This document shows, piece by piece, positions 51,176 to 64,000 of a DNA stretch of 64,000 nucleotides; the first letter of the stretch is position 1, and each line of letters opens with the position of its first letter. The stretch comes from Nemopilema nomurai (Eukaryota > Cnidaria > Scyphozoa > Rhizostomeae > Rhizostomatidae): assembly GCA_003864495.1 (NCBI GenBank), contig ML133379.1, forward strand, positions 339,934 through 403,933. The letters run 5' to 3'. Both the position numbers and the translations under genes were made by a program. The notes beneath the pieces were generated by a model. The model was not told where the DNA came from and searched no databases. It saw only the letters and a list, made by a program, of their open reading frames with translations.

Positions 51176-51696
51176 CTAACAGAAAACAGGGATAAAGCTT
51201 TTGTTAGATTTTATTATATGATTTTAGCGCTGACCACTAACAAAAATTTTGATTATAAATAGTATTCACATAAAAGGGGTGTGGCCTTCATTTTAGGCAG
51301 CCTGAAGGGCGTGGCTCTAAAATTTTTCTGTTGCTATGTGTTATCATGTGTTATCTGTTGCTTAATGGACTTTTTGATATGCAAGACTGGTTGCTTACTG
51401 GCTGCAAGTCTAAGGCGTTTGAGCTGAAATGTTTTCGGGAATTCTTTGGCATGTTCTGGATATTGTACCGAAGCCATAAGCTGAGATGAACATTTATAAT
51501 CTCTATTCTAAGTTAAAGGCATTCCAGCTGGATTTATGAATTAGACAATTTTACCCTTAAAATTTCTTGATTGTTGTCCTATCTTCATTGATATGGCCTG
51601 AGCTGACAGTACAATGAGTACTGGTGACAGTTACATCAAAGACCCTATTTGGATTCAATGTGTTGACAAGTTTCTCATAATGATTGACATGTGCAG

Positions 51697-52020
51697 CTAA
51701 CCCAATGCAGAAGGCGCTTTAGTTATAGCCGTGGTGTCAAAACGAAAAAAGAGAACTTCAAAACGAAAGGAAAACCCTTCGTAGGCACAAAGACGAGCAT
51801 AGATCTTGTTTTGCAAAATAGCTCTCGAGCTGAAAAATGCACACCTTGATTCCAACACGGCAGACAAGCGGGAAATCAAAAATTTTCTATCATATATTCT
51901 CAGTTCATAAATGAGTGCTTGAAAGTTGCCAGACCATTTGCGTTCTTGGAAAATTGTCCGAATCCAATATTTCTTCTCCTGATATTTTTCCGTTGTAAGC
52001 AATTGTTTCTTCTTTCTCAT
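51697..52020 (-). pseudogene. PIF/Harbinger transposase-like N-terminal fragment
   Basis: Starting MRKKKQLLTTEKYQEKKYWI, the sequence continues RTIFQERKWSGNFQALIYEL and RIYDRKF. This resembles the region before the DDE nuclease in Harbinger/HARBI1/ALP1-like proteins (W-V-x-P-I...G-x-x-x-x-L-x-x-E-L...D-R/E-x-F). Similarity fades after DRKF, the ORF ends at 51697, and no DDE motif follows. Likely a truncated element or a domesticated-gene fragment. Confidence 0.45.
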
Positions 52021-52738
52021 TGTGGCTATAATGACTATCAAACTGCGCTGCAGCATTAACCTATGATTTATTTTGCCTGATATAGTATGTGAGTTTCCAG
52101 CTTCTTTTAGACAATTGTCTTATTCAATAAATTAATTGCCGAGGCCGCCAAATAATTTAAGATGACGCGCCATATTTGTATCCAAAGACCACATGTTACT
52201 GTAGACACGTGATCGTATACCGCCTTTTCCGGTATAATAACGACGAATTTAGATGAAATACGTTGCGATGAAATACGACAAAATATTTCTTCGAATGGAA
52301 ATCATTCAAGACTTTTGTAAAAGCCTATTATCGTGAAAGCACTGTCCGGTCTTTGTGGCCAAAAATATTTGAATTCAAACCCGAAGAATTCCCAAATCTT
52401 TGCCTCTATGCAGAGATTACTATTTGAATAAATGGCTCGAATTCTACAGTAGAGAGAGCATTATTTCTAAACACTGATGAAAAACTTTCTTTGTCAAGTA
52501 AATGTCATTTCAGATTAACAGTGACAAAAATTCTAAAATTCAGGCAAAAAATCTTTAGTGCCTTTTTGTCACTTTTATAAAGCATCACAGAATCTAAGGT
52601 GAAGAAAATTTGCTGTAGAAACAACACAAATTTTCGCCCTCTGTTATTCGGAAACAAATTTTGTTCTGTCACGGTACCGTTTTTGAAGGGGACGGTGTAA
52701 AAAGGGAACGAAATAGCCAGATATGTAAGAGTGTGATT

Positions 52739-54414
52739 AGTCAAACTTTCCTTCCTTTAAAGAAAACAGGAAACAAGCCCGTTTCTAGTCACATAATGTG
52801 TCGGTTTGGTTATTGATAAACTTGATTCTAAATTACTCCATCGTATCGGTGGCGAATTTTTTCCTTATTTTTGTCAGAGGTTCAAATGTCTATCATCGTT
52901 CATAGTTGCTGGTGCCTGTAGGTAGAAAATAGTTCACTTTGCAGATTGTATTGAGATATGTATTGGCTTTTCGGGGTTGAGTTTGCGATACCAAGACCAA
53001 CAACAACTTGTTCTACAAGTTGCCACTGTTTTTAGTTAGGAGCACTGGAGCTGATGAGCTCACTCATCCCCTCTAGGCTCTATAGAGAAATAATATGTGA
53101 ATAAAGTTCTCTTCCCTATCATTCTATAAACCAAGTTTCTATAGGTTCACCATATTTTTGTGTTGTTGTGAGGACAAACAATTTCATAAAACTAAATTCC
53201 GTGAAAGCAATCAATCTAGGTCTTGATTTTGATACTTTCCTATCATTTTATAACCAACGTTAAGACAGTTTATCACGTGTTGATGTTGAAATTCTGCATT
53301 ATCAATAAAAAGATAGTTTTGATTTGATTCTGATTCCTAGTGTTTAGTAATTTTCACTAAAAGTTTAAAAGGGAGCTTCTTTTGTTATCATTCCATTAAA
53401 TCAACCAATACTATCATCATATGTCCATTGATGTAAAAGAAAGTTAAAACATTGTAGCGCTACAAAATAACAAGCAGTGTTGTATTTTGGTTTGATAACT
53501 TTTTGAGGTTTTCATCAAGATTTGCATATAAAGCTTCTTTTTGCTAGAATCATTCCAGAATCAACAATCAAGCAATTCATCATATATTGGTGTTGTTTGA
53601 TTTGAAACAAAGTGAAAATACTCCATTTCCAAAAAACAAGCTGTGTTTTATTCTTGGCTTTGATAACTTTTTGAGATTGTTCATCAAAAGATGTAAAAGA
53701 AGATTGCACCTCTATCCTTTTTTGAGGGAAAAGTTAAACATTTCATTATATGATAGTGTTGTTTGACGTAAAACAAAGTGAAAACATTGTATTCCAATGA
53801 AACAAGCAGTGTTTTATTAGCGCTTGTTTATTTTGTTTGACTTTCCATCAAATCTTGTCAAGGAAGCTGTTTTTTTATCATTCTAGACACAATAACAAAT
53901 AATTTCTTTATATCTTGGTGCAGTTTGATGTAAAATGATATGAAAACACTGTATTTCCATGAAATAAGCAGGGTTATACTTGGGTTTACTTTTACATTCC
54001 AGAATCAATAATCAAGCATTTCATCATATGTTGGGGTTATTTGGGGTAGAAAAGTGAAAGTACTGCAGTGCCATAAAACAAGCAGTGTTATACTTGAGTT
54101 TGATAACGTGTCCGGATTCGGATTGAGATACTTTCATTTGAAACAAACGAACAAACACACAAACACACTTTCAATTAGTACAAACATCGTCTTCGCTATT
54201 TCTCCCCTGGAGGGTTCTCGCTCAATATCGACCCCAACATGTCCAATATGGAGTACATACAATAACGCATATGTAAATATATAGACACGTGGAGAAAATT
54301 ATACCGGCGCAGGTGCCAAGGAAGGAAAGCTAGAAAATAGAAATTGGTATTCTATCATTAAGTAAGAATGTCGTGTGTGTCACAAGAAGGTAAACCAATT
54401 TTAGCATCTTTGGT
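52739..54414. other. H4-H2A spacer of repeat 4, right part
   Basis: Resumes the histone spacer after the insertion (AGTCAAACTTTCCTTCCTTT matches about 10486). Satellite units lie at about 53220-54110. It is shorter than the same region in repeats 2 and 3. The last 300 bp (AATATCGACCCCAACATGTC) match repeats 2 and 3. No genes. Confidence 0.7.
53220..54110. repeat. Diverged ~157-bp tandem spacer repeats (repeat 4, H4-H2A)
   Basis: Units with AAGCTTCTTTTTGCTAGAAT (about 53531), TTTGACGTAAAACAAAGT (about 53762) and AAACAAGCAGTGTTTTATTA (about 53800). Confidence 0.7.
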
Positions 54415-54430
54415 GGTTTTTAAAAAAACC
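54415..54430 (-). promoter_or_regulatory. Histone 3' stem-loop, H2A repeat 4
   Basis: Minus strand GGTTTTTTTAAAAACC. G-C-closed class. Confidence 0.9.
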
Positions 54431-54474
54431 GTTTTTCAATGCAAAGATAACCAGAGATGGCCAACCGAAGTGAC

Positions 54475-54857
54475 TTATGATTTGGCGGCCTTCGTCTCGG
54501 TCTTCTTTGGAAGAAGCACTGCCTGAATGTTGGGCAAGACACCACCCTGTGCAATGGTGACTCCACTCAGCAACTTGTTCAACTCCTCGTCGTTCCTGAT
54601 GGCGAGCTGCAAGTGACGAGGATGATTCTTGACTTCTTGTTGTCTCTTGCTGCATTGCCAGCCAACTCCAAGATTTCAGCAGACAGATACTCGAGTACGG
54701 CTGCCAAATAGACGGGAGCCCCAGAGCCAACTCGCTCGGCATAGTTGCCCTTCCTTAACAATCGGTGGATACGTCCGACTGGAAACTGTAATCCAGCTCT
54801 GGATGTCCTAGATCTCGCCTTAGCCTTGGCTTTTCCACCTTTTCCACGTCCAGACAT
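54475..54857 (-). pseudogene. Histone H2A, frameshifted copy (repeat 4)
   Basis: 383 bp instead of 384. One base is lost in GACGAGGATGATTC (about 54620; other copies GACGAGGGATGATTC). On the coding strand the frame shifts after NKKSRII, so the docking domain, part of the acidic patch (NDEELN) and the C-terminal tail are lost. The rest equals the intact copies. Loss from a GGG run makes a sequence error plausible. Confidence 0.88.
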
Positions 54858-55193
54858 GATTGCTATAATAACAGATTTTCTAATCGAGTTGACTTGACTG
54901 CTAAAGTGCAAGGAAACGATTGCTAGTAGTACCCGCCAAAAGCAACATTTCAAAGCGGCATTCATTCGAAACGCGCCAATCGTCGCCTGCTCGAGTCGGC
55001 CATTTCGACGAACCAGGCGAAGACAGCCAATCGGCTGCGACCCTGGTCGGTCACGCGGTCTTCGGGCTCATTCTCGATGGCAAGGCGAGCTGGACTCAAA
55101 TAAAGCAAGCGTGCCTTGGCGCCAAACCATCAAACCCAACTTGCTTGTCTCGAATCGAGAGTTGAGTGAATTTTTAAGAGAAAAGTCGCAAAC
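54858..55193. promoter_or_regulatory. Divergent H2A/H2B promoter, repeat 4
   Basis: CCCGCCAAAA at 54932-54941 and TTGGCGCCAA at 55116-55125. CCAAT boxes are retained. AAATAAAG lies about 95 bases before the H2B ATG, as in repeat 1. Confidence 0.7.
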
Positions 55194-55601
55194 ATGTCTG
55201 ACGCCCCAGCTAAAGGAGGAAAACAGGCCCCAAAGGTCGCCAAGAAGGGAGAGAAGAAAGCAGGAGTTGGTAAAAAGGGTGGCAAGGCCGGCTCAGGAGA
55301 AAAGAAAAGGACGAAGAAGCGCAAGGAAAGCTACTCTATCTACATCTACAAGGTGCTCAAACAAGTCCACCCTGACACGGGAATTTCCAGCAAGGCCATG
55401 AGCATCATGAACTCGTTTGTCAACGACATTTTCGAGAGGATCGCTCAAGAAGCCTCGCGACTTGCCCACTACAACAAGAAGGCGACGATCACTTCAAGGG
55501 AAATCCAGACATCTGTCCGACTTCTCCTTCCCGGTGAACTTGCCAAGCATGCTGTCAGCGAGGGCACCAAGGCCGTCACCAAGTACACGTCCAGCAAGTA
55601 A
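55194..55601 (+). CDS. Histone H2B, repeat 4
   Basis: 135 residues, identical protein to the repeat 1 and 2 H2B, stop TAA. Intact, unlike the H1, H3 and H4 of the same repeat, which lie on the other side of the 10.4-kb block. Confidence 0.98.
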   Translation: MSDAPAKGGKQAPKVAKKGEKKAGVGKKGGKAGSGEKKRTKKRKESYSIYIYKVLKQVHPDTGISSKAMSIMNSFVNDIFERIAQEASRLAHYNKKATITSREIQTSVRLLLPGELAKHAVSEGTKAVTKYTSSK

Positions 55602-55661
55602 ACTACCTGACCTGCCCTGGAGAGTTTGGTTCATGCTGCTCTCAAACGGTCGACAAAAAAC

Positions 55662-55677
55662 AGCTTTTTTAAAAGCT
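55662..55677 (+). promoter_or_regulatory. Histone 3' stem-loop, H2B repeat 4
   Basis: AGCTTTTTTAAAAGCT followed by ACCAAATTCGCC. A-U-closed class. Confidence 0.9.
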
Positions 55678-57124
55678 ACCAAATTCGCCAATTTTTAACT
55701 CAACCTCAAACACACACGACCAATTGTTTACCGATACCATTTTATTTTATCAACCTTTTGATTTAACTTAAGCGAGTGAGAGTGCCAATTTTGTTGTCAA
55801 ACACTCATACCCTAGGTGTGGAGAGGGATAGTATATGGGAAAAGTTGCACTATGGAAGCCCTGAAAATGAAAGCCATTTTATAAGAAACCACAGGCGGAT
55901 GTTATTGGGGAGTGCTGCCCTCATATTAGGGACTGATTTTAAATTTGGTGTTTTAAGGATCCTTATTTTATGGTTCCAAACATACATCAAGCATAAACTC
56001 TTTCATAACAATGCCTGATTATTTTGCCAACCCTCAATATTCTCAAATTTTTCAACCTAACATATCATTCCTAACTCATTCTTGCCCAACACAAATTCTT
56101 GATAAGAAATTCTCGAAGAAGCATAAAAATTTGATAACCTGCAATAGTAACCATAATACGTGAAATCTTTCAGCCTTTTATCTTGATTAGTGTTCTTTGA
56201 TGAAAAGCAAAATTCACTGTTTTTAGAAAAACTGGTTTCTACTTTGTGGAGGCAATCTGTATATGCTTGATGGTTATTTCACTTGCAATGTTAGTTCATT
56301 TGTTCGCCCAAAAAGATTTTCAGTGCTTGCATAGAACAAACAAAACAAAACTAAACTAACAAACATCACATGTAATTCTGGATAACCACTTTCATTTATC
56401 CCATCAAATCAAAATTACATCTTATTTAGAAATTGGAATAGTCCCAGACAATTACAAGGCCAACATGATTGAATATGATACATGATACAAAGCCATGTGC
56501 ATAAAATCAAAATCGGTTTATTTTGTCTCCTTTCAACATCAAGAAAAGTCGACCTTTCCCTTTACCCCTTCACATTTGTGGGTAACATTTCTCACCTTCA
56601 TTTACAGGTAGTTTAAAATGCCCATGTTCACTGCTCAAAATGAGTGCTGATTTCCAAAATTTCAATTTTATGAATTTGAAATTTTCAAATAATTATGCAT
56701 TACGATCTATTTATTGTGCAAATCGTCAGATTTGTCAAAATCAGCTTCGTTTGGCATTTTCGAAGTTTGTAATGACAGATCATAACTGCCATCTAGAGTT
56801 GTGCTTCCTCAACCCGAATTTTAACTTAATTTTTCGCGATCCAAGAGCTTACGAAAGGCTTGCACAGTCTGTCCAGCAAGCCACTGTTTTAAAGTCTCCA
56901 AAACATCCATCCATTATCATTTTCGAAGCATGCTGAGGGAGGAAACAAATCTAATTTAACGTGGAACGTAAGCATTTCTCGACAACGCAACACGATGTGG
57001 AGAATTGCGCTCATAGGCATTGCCTGTACCCCTCAAAAAGCATCTTTATTAAGAAATGAATACATAAGGACTTCAGTTTCGAATATTTTGAATAACGTTT
57101 CTGTGTTATTTCAATGACTATGTG
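55678..57124. other. H2B-H1 spacer before repeat 5
   Basis: Same type as the repeat 1 spacer but with one copy of the block and none of its transposon insertions, so it gives the empty sites for 768-903 (about 56150) and 1278-2459 (about 56527). No genes. Confidence 0.7.
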
Positions 57125-57332
57125 CCAATTAATGTTGGCAAAGAAGCACAACATCGACGGCCATTTTGGCCTGAGCAGTCAGCGGTCACGTGTACTTTTG
57201 GCGCCTAGATGCAAAATGATTTTGAATCGTTGACCGAAATTGAAGGAAGGCATCCAGTTTTGTGTCGCAGTTGCGAAGAACTTTACGTTAGATTATCGAA
57301 CCATTTGCTCATTTCCGAAAAAAGCCATCGTT
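57125..57332 (+). promoter_or_regulatory. H1 promoter block, repeat 5
   Basis: CCAAT at 57125-57129, CACGTG at 57187-57192 and TTTTGGCGCC at 57196-57205. Confidence 0.65.
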
Positions 57333-57961
57333 ATGGATTCATCTGCGGCGTCACCTAAGAAAACCAAAAAGGCAGCAGCACCCAAGAAGCCGGCTGCTCA
57401 TCCTGCATACAAGGACATGATCGCGGAGGCAATCAGAAGCCTGAAGGAAAGAAACGGCTCGTCGAGGCAGAAGATTGCCAAGTATTTGCAGGCTAATTAC
57501 AAAGGCCTTGGTGATGAGAGCGCTTTGAAGAGAAACCTGAAGGCTTCCTTGAAGAAACTTGTGGCATCGGGCTCACTCGTGCAGACGAAGGGGGTGGGAG
57601 CTTCGGGGTCGTTCAAGCTACCTGTCGCCGCGAAGAAAGCAGCAGCAGAAAAGAAGCCGGTGGCAGCAAAGAAAGCTGTGAAAAAGCCAGCAGCACAGGC
57701 TAAGAAGAGTACGCAGGCTAAAAAGGCCAGTACCAGCTCAGTGAAGAAGAGTCCCGCGAAAAAGAAGGCAACGACAGCAAAGAAAGCAACTGGTGCTAGC
57801 AAGTCCCCCAAGAAGCCCAAAGCTAAAGCCAAGAAACCAAAGGCTGCTGCAAGCAAAAGGCTTCGGTGGCTGGAAAGAGCAAACCGAAAAAGGCTGCAGC
57901 TAAGAAGACGGCAAAGTCACCTGCTGCAAAGAAATCCAAGACCAGCAAGTCGAAGAACTGA
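57333..57961 (+). pseudogene. Linker histone H1, C-terminal frameshift (repeat 5)
   Basis: Intact through the globular domain and most of the tail. It has a 3-base in-frame deletion (KAKVAKK becomes KAKAKK, about 57828), then one base lost at GCAAGCAAAAGGC (about 57857). After that the frame gives an Arg-rich tail (SKRLRWLERANRKRLQLRRR) that stops at 57992, 31 bases beyond the normal stop and still before the stem-loop. Such a protein could still bind DNA, so it may be functional if the shift is real. Confidence 0.85.
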
Positions 57962-58016
57962 GGGCTCAGATCTCCAGACATGTTCGTCTTAGTGCGCCAT
58001 CCTGTCCATGCAAAAC

Positions 58017-58032
58017 AGCTTTTTTAAAAGCT
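58017..58032 (+). promoter_or_regulatory. Histone 3' stem-loop, H1 repeat 5
   Basis: AGCTTTTTTAAAAGCT, 56 bases after the normal H1 stop and 25 after the shifted one. A-U-closed class. Confidence 0.9.
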
Positions 58033-61000
58033 ACCAAATAGTTGGATATCTTGTCTTGACAAGCCTTGTTGGCTGCATCGATCACTCGCATTTTCAATGG
58101 CTTGTTTGCTTTCTGCGTAGACCAACCCAACATTAAAATGAGCATACCTATAGCTTAAATGGTTACTGATTGTTTCAGCTTAACCATAACTGTGATCTGA
58201 AGGTTTCCGTCCAGAAACACTGAAACATGTGGTGGGTTGGCTTGGTAACATTTAGAGAAGCTTTTTAATACTGTGGTTCTGTAATGCATTCAAAATAAGT
58301 TTGGAAAGAAGCAACTTGAGACTTGTCTTTGAACACTGTGAATATTAGTTTTTATTGGGAAGTGAAGAAAGCATTATATTCTAAAATGAAGGCTCAACCT
58401 TATTACCATTACCTGTGTCAGTCTCAACCTCATTTCTGGTAGGTAAAATTAAATTTTTAACACACCATTTCACAAAACCAGCAGTTCTGGACTCTTTGTT
58501 GGCAATAAAATGCGTGGAATTCAAATAGAATGGTGACTTAGAAAGTTTTCCATCCAATCTAACAAAAGTGGATTTTAGGGCACTCTTTGAAGCACTTTCT
58601 CACCACAGCTTTTCGGTTTTCTTTAAGAGATGTAAATAAAGTTCTCATTCCTATCATTCTAGAACCAACTTTCTAAAAGTTCACCATATTTTTGGGTTGT
58701 TGTGAGGACAAACGATTTCATAAACTAAATTCCCTGAAAGCTATCAATCTAGGACTTGATTTTGATATTTTACTATTTTATAACCAGCATTAAAACAATT
58801 TACCATGTGTTGATGTTGAATTGATGTAAAACAAAGTTTAAATTCTGCATTCTCAATAAAAAGTAGTTTTGACTTATTCTGATTCCAGTGTTTTGTAAAT
58901 TTCATCAAGAGCCGTGAAGGGAGCTTTTTTTGCTATCATTTATCAAATCAACCAATACTTTCATCATATGTACAGTGATGTAAAAGAAAGTTAAAACGCT
59001 GTAGTAATCCCAAATGGCAAGCAGTTTTATAGTTTGGTTTGATACTTTTTGAGGTTTTCATCAAGATTTGCATAGGAAGCTTCTTTTAGTAGAATCATTC
59101 CAAAATCAACAACAAGCAATTCATCATATATTGGTGTTGTTTGATGTAAAACAGTCCAGTGAAAATAGTCCATTTCCATAAAACAAGCATTGTTTTATTC
59201 TTGGGTTTTATAACTTTTTGAGATTGTTCATCAAAAGATGTAAAAGAAGCTTCCTCCTCTATCATTATTGAGGGAAAAGTTAAGCATTTCATTATATGAT
59301 AGTGTTGTTTGATGTAAAATAAAGTGAAAACATTGTATTCCAATAAAACAAGCAGTGTTTATTACGACTTATTACCTTTTTGATTTTTCACCAAGTCTTG
59401 ACTCATCATTCTAGACTCAATAACCTAGGATTTCTTTGTACCTTTATGCAGTTTGATGTAAAATGAAGTGAAAACACTATATTTCCATGAAATAAGCAAG
59501 GTTGCACTTGGGTTTGATAACTTTTTTATGGTTCTTTATAAAGGGTTTTAAAGTAAGCTTCTGTTGTAATCATGCCAAAAACAACAATCAAACAGTTTGT
59601 CATATGATTGTGTTGTTGATTCAAAACAAAGTTAAAATTCTGTATTCTTATTAAGCATTTTGATTTGATTTGGATTCCTAGTGTTGGGTGATTTTCATCA
59701 AGAGTTGTAAAGAAAGCTTACTTTGCTATCATTCCAGAATCAATAATCATACATTTCATCATATGTTGGTGCTATTTGCGGGTAAAATATGAAGAACTGC
59801 AGTTCCATAAAGCAAGCAGTGTTATACTTAAGTTTGATAACTTTTTGTGGTTCTTCTTCAGGACATGGAAAGAATTTCTTTTTAAATCATTTGGATTCAA
59901 TAACCAAGTATTTAGTGATATAAAAGTGGTTTTTATGTAAAACAAAAAAAATACTGCATTCCCAGAAATCAAGTAGTATTATTCTTGGGTCTGACAATTT
60001 TTTAAGATTCTTCATCTAACATGCATAGAAAGCGTCTTTTGATATCATTCCAGAATCAATAATCAAGCACTTCTTCATATGAAAGTGTTTTTTTGTAAAA
60101 CAGAATGAAAATGCTGCATCTCCAAAAACAAGAAGTTTTTTCTTGGGTCTGACAACTTTTTGATGTTCTTCTTCAAGACATGCAAAGCCAGCTTCTTTGA
60201 TATCATTACAGAATCCATAATTAAGCAATTCGTCATATGATAGTGTTGTTTGATTTAAAGCAAAGTTAAAATTATGTATTCTTATCAGACAAGCAGGTTT
60301 GATTTGATTTGGATTCAGAGTGTTGGGTAATTTTCATCAAGAGTTGTAAAGGGGGCTTCTTTTTATATAATTTCATAATCATCAATCAAATTTTCCATCA
60401 TATGTTGGTGTTCTTTGATGTTGAACAGAGTAAACACTGTTTTGACATAAAACAAGTAGTGTTATGTTAGAATTGTTTACTTTGTTTGATTTTTCATCAA
60501 GACTTGTAAAGGAATCTGCTTTTCCATCACTCTAGGCTGAATAACCAAGCATTTGTTCATATCTTGGTGCAGTTTGATTTAAAATAAAGTAAAAAGACAT
60601 TTTCCCTATGAAATAAGCAAGGTTATACTTGGGTTTGGTAACTTCTTTAAGGTTCTTCATCTATAGTTCTAGAAAAAGCTCTTTTGCTATCATTCTAGAC
60701 TCAAAAGTCAAGCATTTCATCATATGTTGGTGTTTTTTGGGGGTAATAAAAGTAAAAGTACTGCAGTTCCATAAAACAAGCAGTGTTGTACCTGAGTTTT
60801 GCAACTTTTTGAGGTTCTTGACAAAGAGTTTCGAAGCAAGTTTCTTTTGTAATCATGGCAAAATCAATAACCAAACAATTCATCAATTGTTAGTGTTGTT
60901 TAATTTAAAACAAAGTTAAAAGTATATATACTCATTGAACAAGTGGCTTTGATTTGATTTGGATTTCTTGTGTTAAAAAGGGTAATTTTCATCAAGAATT

Positions 61001-62354
61001 GTAAAGGGAGCTTCTTTTCATATCATTTCATAATCATCAATCAATGTTTTCATTATATGCTGGTGTTCTTTGATTGGTTTTTCTTAAAAACTTGTAAAGG
61101 AAGCTTTTTGCTATCATTCCAGAATCAACAACAAAGCAGGTAATCACATCTTGGTGCAGTTTGATAAATTTGGGTTTGATATCTTTTGAGATTTTCATCA
61201 AGAATTGTAATGAAAGCTTCCTTTGCTATCATTCCACAACCAAAATCAAGCATTTCATCGTGCGATAGTCTCCTTTGATGTAAAGCAGATAATGAAAATG
61301 CTGCATTTCCATTAAACAAGCAGTGTCATACTTGGGTTTGACAACATTGATTTGATTCTTCAGAAAGTTTTGTAAAGAAAGCTTCTTTTGCTACCATTCC
61401 AGAATCAATAACAAAACATTTCATCGTATGTTGGTTTTTTTTATGTAAAATAGATTCGCAAATATAAACAAGAATGCCCCTTGTAATAAACAAGCAAATT
61501 TGATTTGAATTTTACCATTGTTTTGAGATTTTTTTAGACTTATTGCATGAATTACATTTTCTTTCCTTGTCATTCAAAAACCATCTTTCTATATTCATTC
61601 TCCAGATGTTTGTGTAGTAACAACTCAGGAAATAACTCTTGAGTTGATTTGAACCACAAAAAGTGTTAATATTACATAAGAGGGTTGAAGGAGCCCGCCA
61701 TTCCATCATTCCCAAATTAGTTTTCTACCAATTAAATATTGACCACATTTTGACCCAACAATTCACTATTTGTGCATTACGCAGAGAAGGCTTCAATTAA
61801 GTGAGAGGGCTTCAATGAAGAGTGTTCTCTATCCCATCATTTCAATATCCTTTTCCTAATTCTAAACAATTTACCACGTGTTGATAAGCAATGTAAGACC
61901 TGGTTTTGACTTGAAAATGTCGGCACGTATTTACCCGTAAGACACACCTAGTCATACTACATTCACGAAATAGCTGACCTAAAATGATTTTTCCAGAACG
62001 TAAAAAGGGGCAGCTGTATTGCGTTGTTTATGTAATGGAGACAGCTTTAGATTTGATTTAGAGAACAGTTGCGTGGATTTACAAAAGAAAGGTAGATACA
62101 GATTTTCTGAATAATGTGTCTGTTAGCAAAAGAATACTACCTATAAAGAACATAATAAAATATAAACTTTGACTAACTAGTAATCTGTAAGAGGAAGTTT
62201 ATTTCGCAAATTGAATATTCAATTTAGCTAATTTTTTTTACATTGTGCTTTATTACTCTGGTAGGTTTTGTACATGAATGCATAGGCGGAAATTTATAGA
62301 GAAATATCGCTGTGTGCAATGGGATAGAGAAACATCGTTTCTGGCGTTCGTGGT
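58033..62354. other. H1-H3 convergent spacer, repeat 5 (class A)
   Basis: The longest version of the class A spacer. It matches repeats 1 and 2 but retains extra satellite units around 60430-61070. The conserved single-copy block lies at about 61895-62270. No genes. Confidence 0.7.
58760..61400. repeat. Diverged ~157-bp tandem spacer repeats (repeat 5, H1-H3)
   Basis: Markers at about 58921, 59079, 59249, 59558, 59718, 60191, 60354, 61011, 61103, 61217 and 61380 keep the 155-165-bp rhythm or multiples. This is the largest block in the window. Confidence 0.78.
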
Positions 62355-62370
62355 GGTTTTTAAAAAAACC
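62355..62370 (-). promoter_or_regulatory. Histone 3' stem-loop, H3 repeat 5
   Basis: Minus strand GGTTTTTTTAAAAACC. G-C-closed class. Confidence 0.9.
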
Positions 62371-62416
62371 GTTTGAAACGAAATCTCATCTGTCAAGATG
62401 TGATGGAGTGAGTTGC

Positions 62417-63852
<1,436 letters not shown>

Positions 63853-63918
63853 ATTCATGTTGCTGGTCCTTCCTGTCCGGCAATCAAGATTCGTCCATAT
63901 GCAAGCACACAGAAAAAC

Positions 63919-63934
63919 AGCTTTTTTAAAAGCT
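63919..63934 (+). promoter_or_regulatory. Histone 3' stem-loop, H4 repeat 5
   Basis: AGCTTTTTTAAAAGCT, 66 bases after the stop. A-U-closed class. Confidence 0.9.
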
Positions 63935-64000
63935 ACCAAAAATGCCAAAGTTGCCTGATTTGGGCCTCGTAGCTTCACACGGTTTAAAAATAATGTCATT

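Larger units (their letters stand above)
42370..52734. other. 10.4-kb non-histone insertion in the H4-H2A spacer of repeat 4
   Basis: Spacer sequence reads GTGCCAGTAGATT up to 42369 and continues AGTCAAACTTTCC from 52739. Repeat 1 has these joined (GCCAGTAGATTAGTCAAACT at about 10470), so the block was inserted at one point. GATT is present on both sides (42366-42369 and 52735-52738). The left edge is CAGGGGCGGATCCAGC, a transposon-like terminus, and the same motif recurs at 50703 in the same orientation. No matching inverted terminus is seen at the right edge. Contents are described separately. 44000-44940, 45290-46360 and 52060-52730 show no gene. Confidence 0.8.

Noticed and set aside
42370..52734. 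Whole 10.4-kb block as one giant transposon
   Set aside because: Only the left edge has a transposon-like terminus. No matching inverted end, no matching 8-bp duplication, and no single transposase covering it.

Overview
The window is part of a tandem array of replication-dependent histone genes from an invertebrate animal. The genes are intronless, AT-rich spacers surround them, and every transcript ends in a histone-type 3' stem-loop instead of a poly(A) signal. The only non-histone gene I could reconstruct is a spliced secreted-protein gene, which confirms a metazoan. The histone proteins do not let me fix the clade.

Layout. The repeat is a quintet in the order H1(+), H3(-), H4(+), H2A(-), H2B(+). 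H3/H4 and H2A/H2B are divergent pairs sharing promoter intervals of about 0.7 and 0.34 kb. The window holds a partial H2B (1-245), repeat 1 (H1 4468 to H2B 13699), repeat 2 (15778-25376), repeat 3 (27108-36386), repeat 4 (38114-55601) and most of repeat 5 (57333 to the window end, through H4). Repeats are about 11-13 kb because the H2B-H1, H1-H3 and H4-H2A spacers are long. Much of the H1-H3 and H4-H2A spacers is a diverged tandem repeat of roughly 155-165 bp carrying a recurrent inverted repeat. Each promoter type carries an E2F-like GGCGCC or GGCGGG element. The H1 promoter and the H3/H4 interval also have a CACGTG box, and CCAAT boxes are present.

Intactness. H3 and H4 of repeats 1, 2, 3 and 5, H2A of repeats 1-3, and H2B of repeats 1, 2 and 4 are full length. 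H1 is intact only in repeat 2, and that copy lacks the promoter block found in front of every other H1. Repeat 4 (H1, H3, H4) is riddled with one-base deletions, mostly in homopolymers. This looks more like unpolished assembly than biology.

Insertions. A 1195-bp non-autonomous LTR element with identical LTRs sits in the H1-H3 spacer of repeat 3 (29454-30648) and is absent from the matching site in repeat 4. Two DNA-transposon-like insertions lie in the first spacer (768-903 and 1278-2459). A 10.4-kb non-histone block (42370-52734) interrupts the H4-H2A spacer of repeat 4. It holds a four-exon minus-strand gene for a secreted PAN/cysteine-rich protein, a frameshifted CARD-domain exon, hAT and PIF/Harbinger-like remnants, and an 813-bp hAT-type MITE with an 8-bp target duplication.

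The most notable features are two distinct 3' stem-loop sequences that split by gene (H1/H2B/H4 versus H3/H2A), the spacer satellite, and the pattern of recombination between repeats. I did not find a clearly new multi-gene system.
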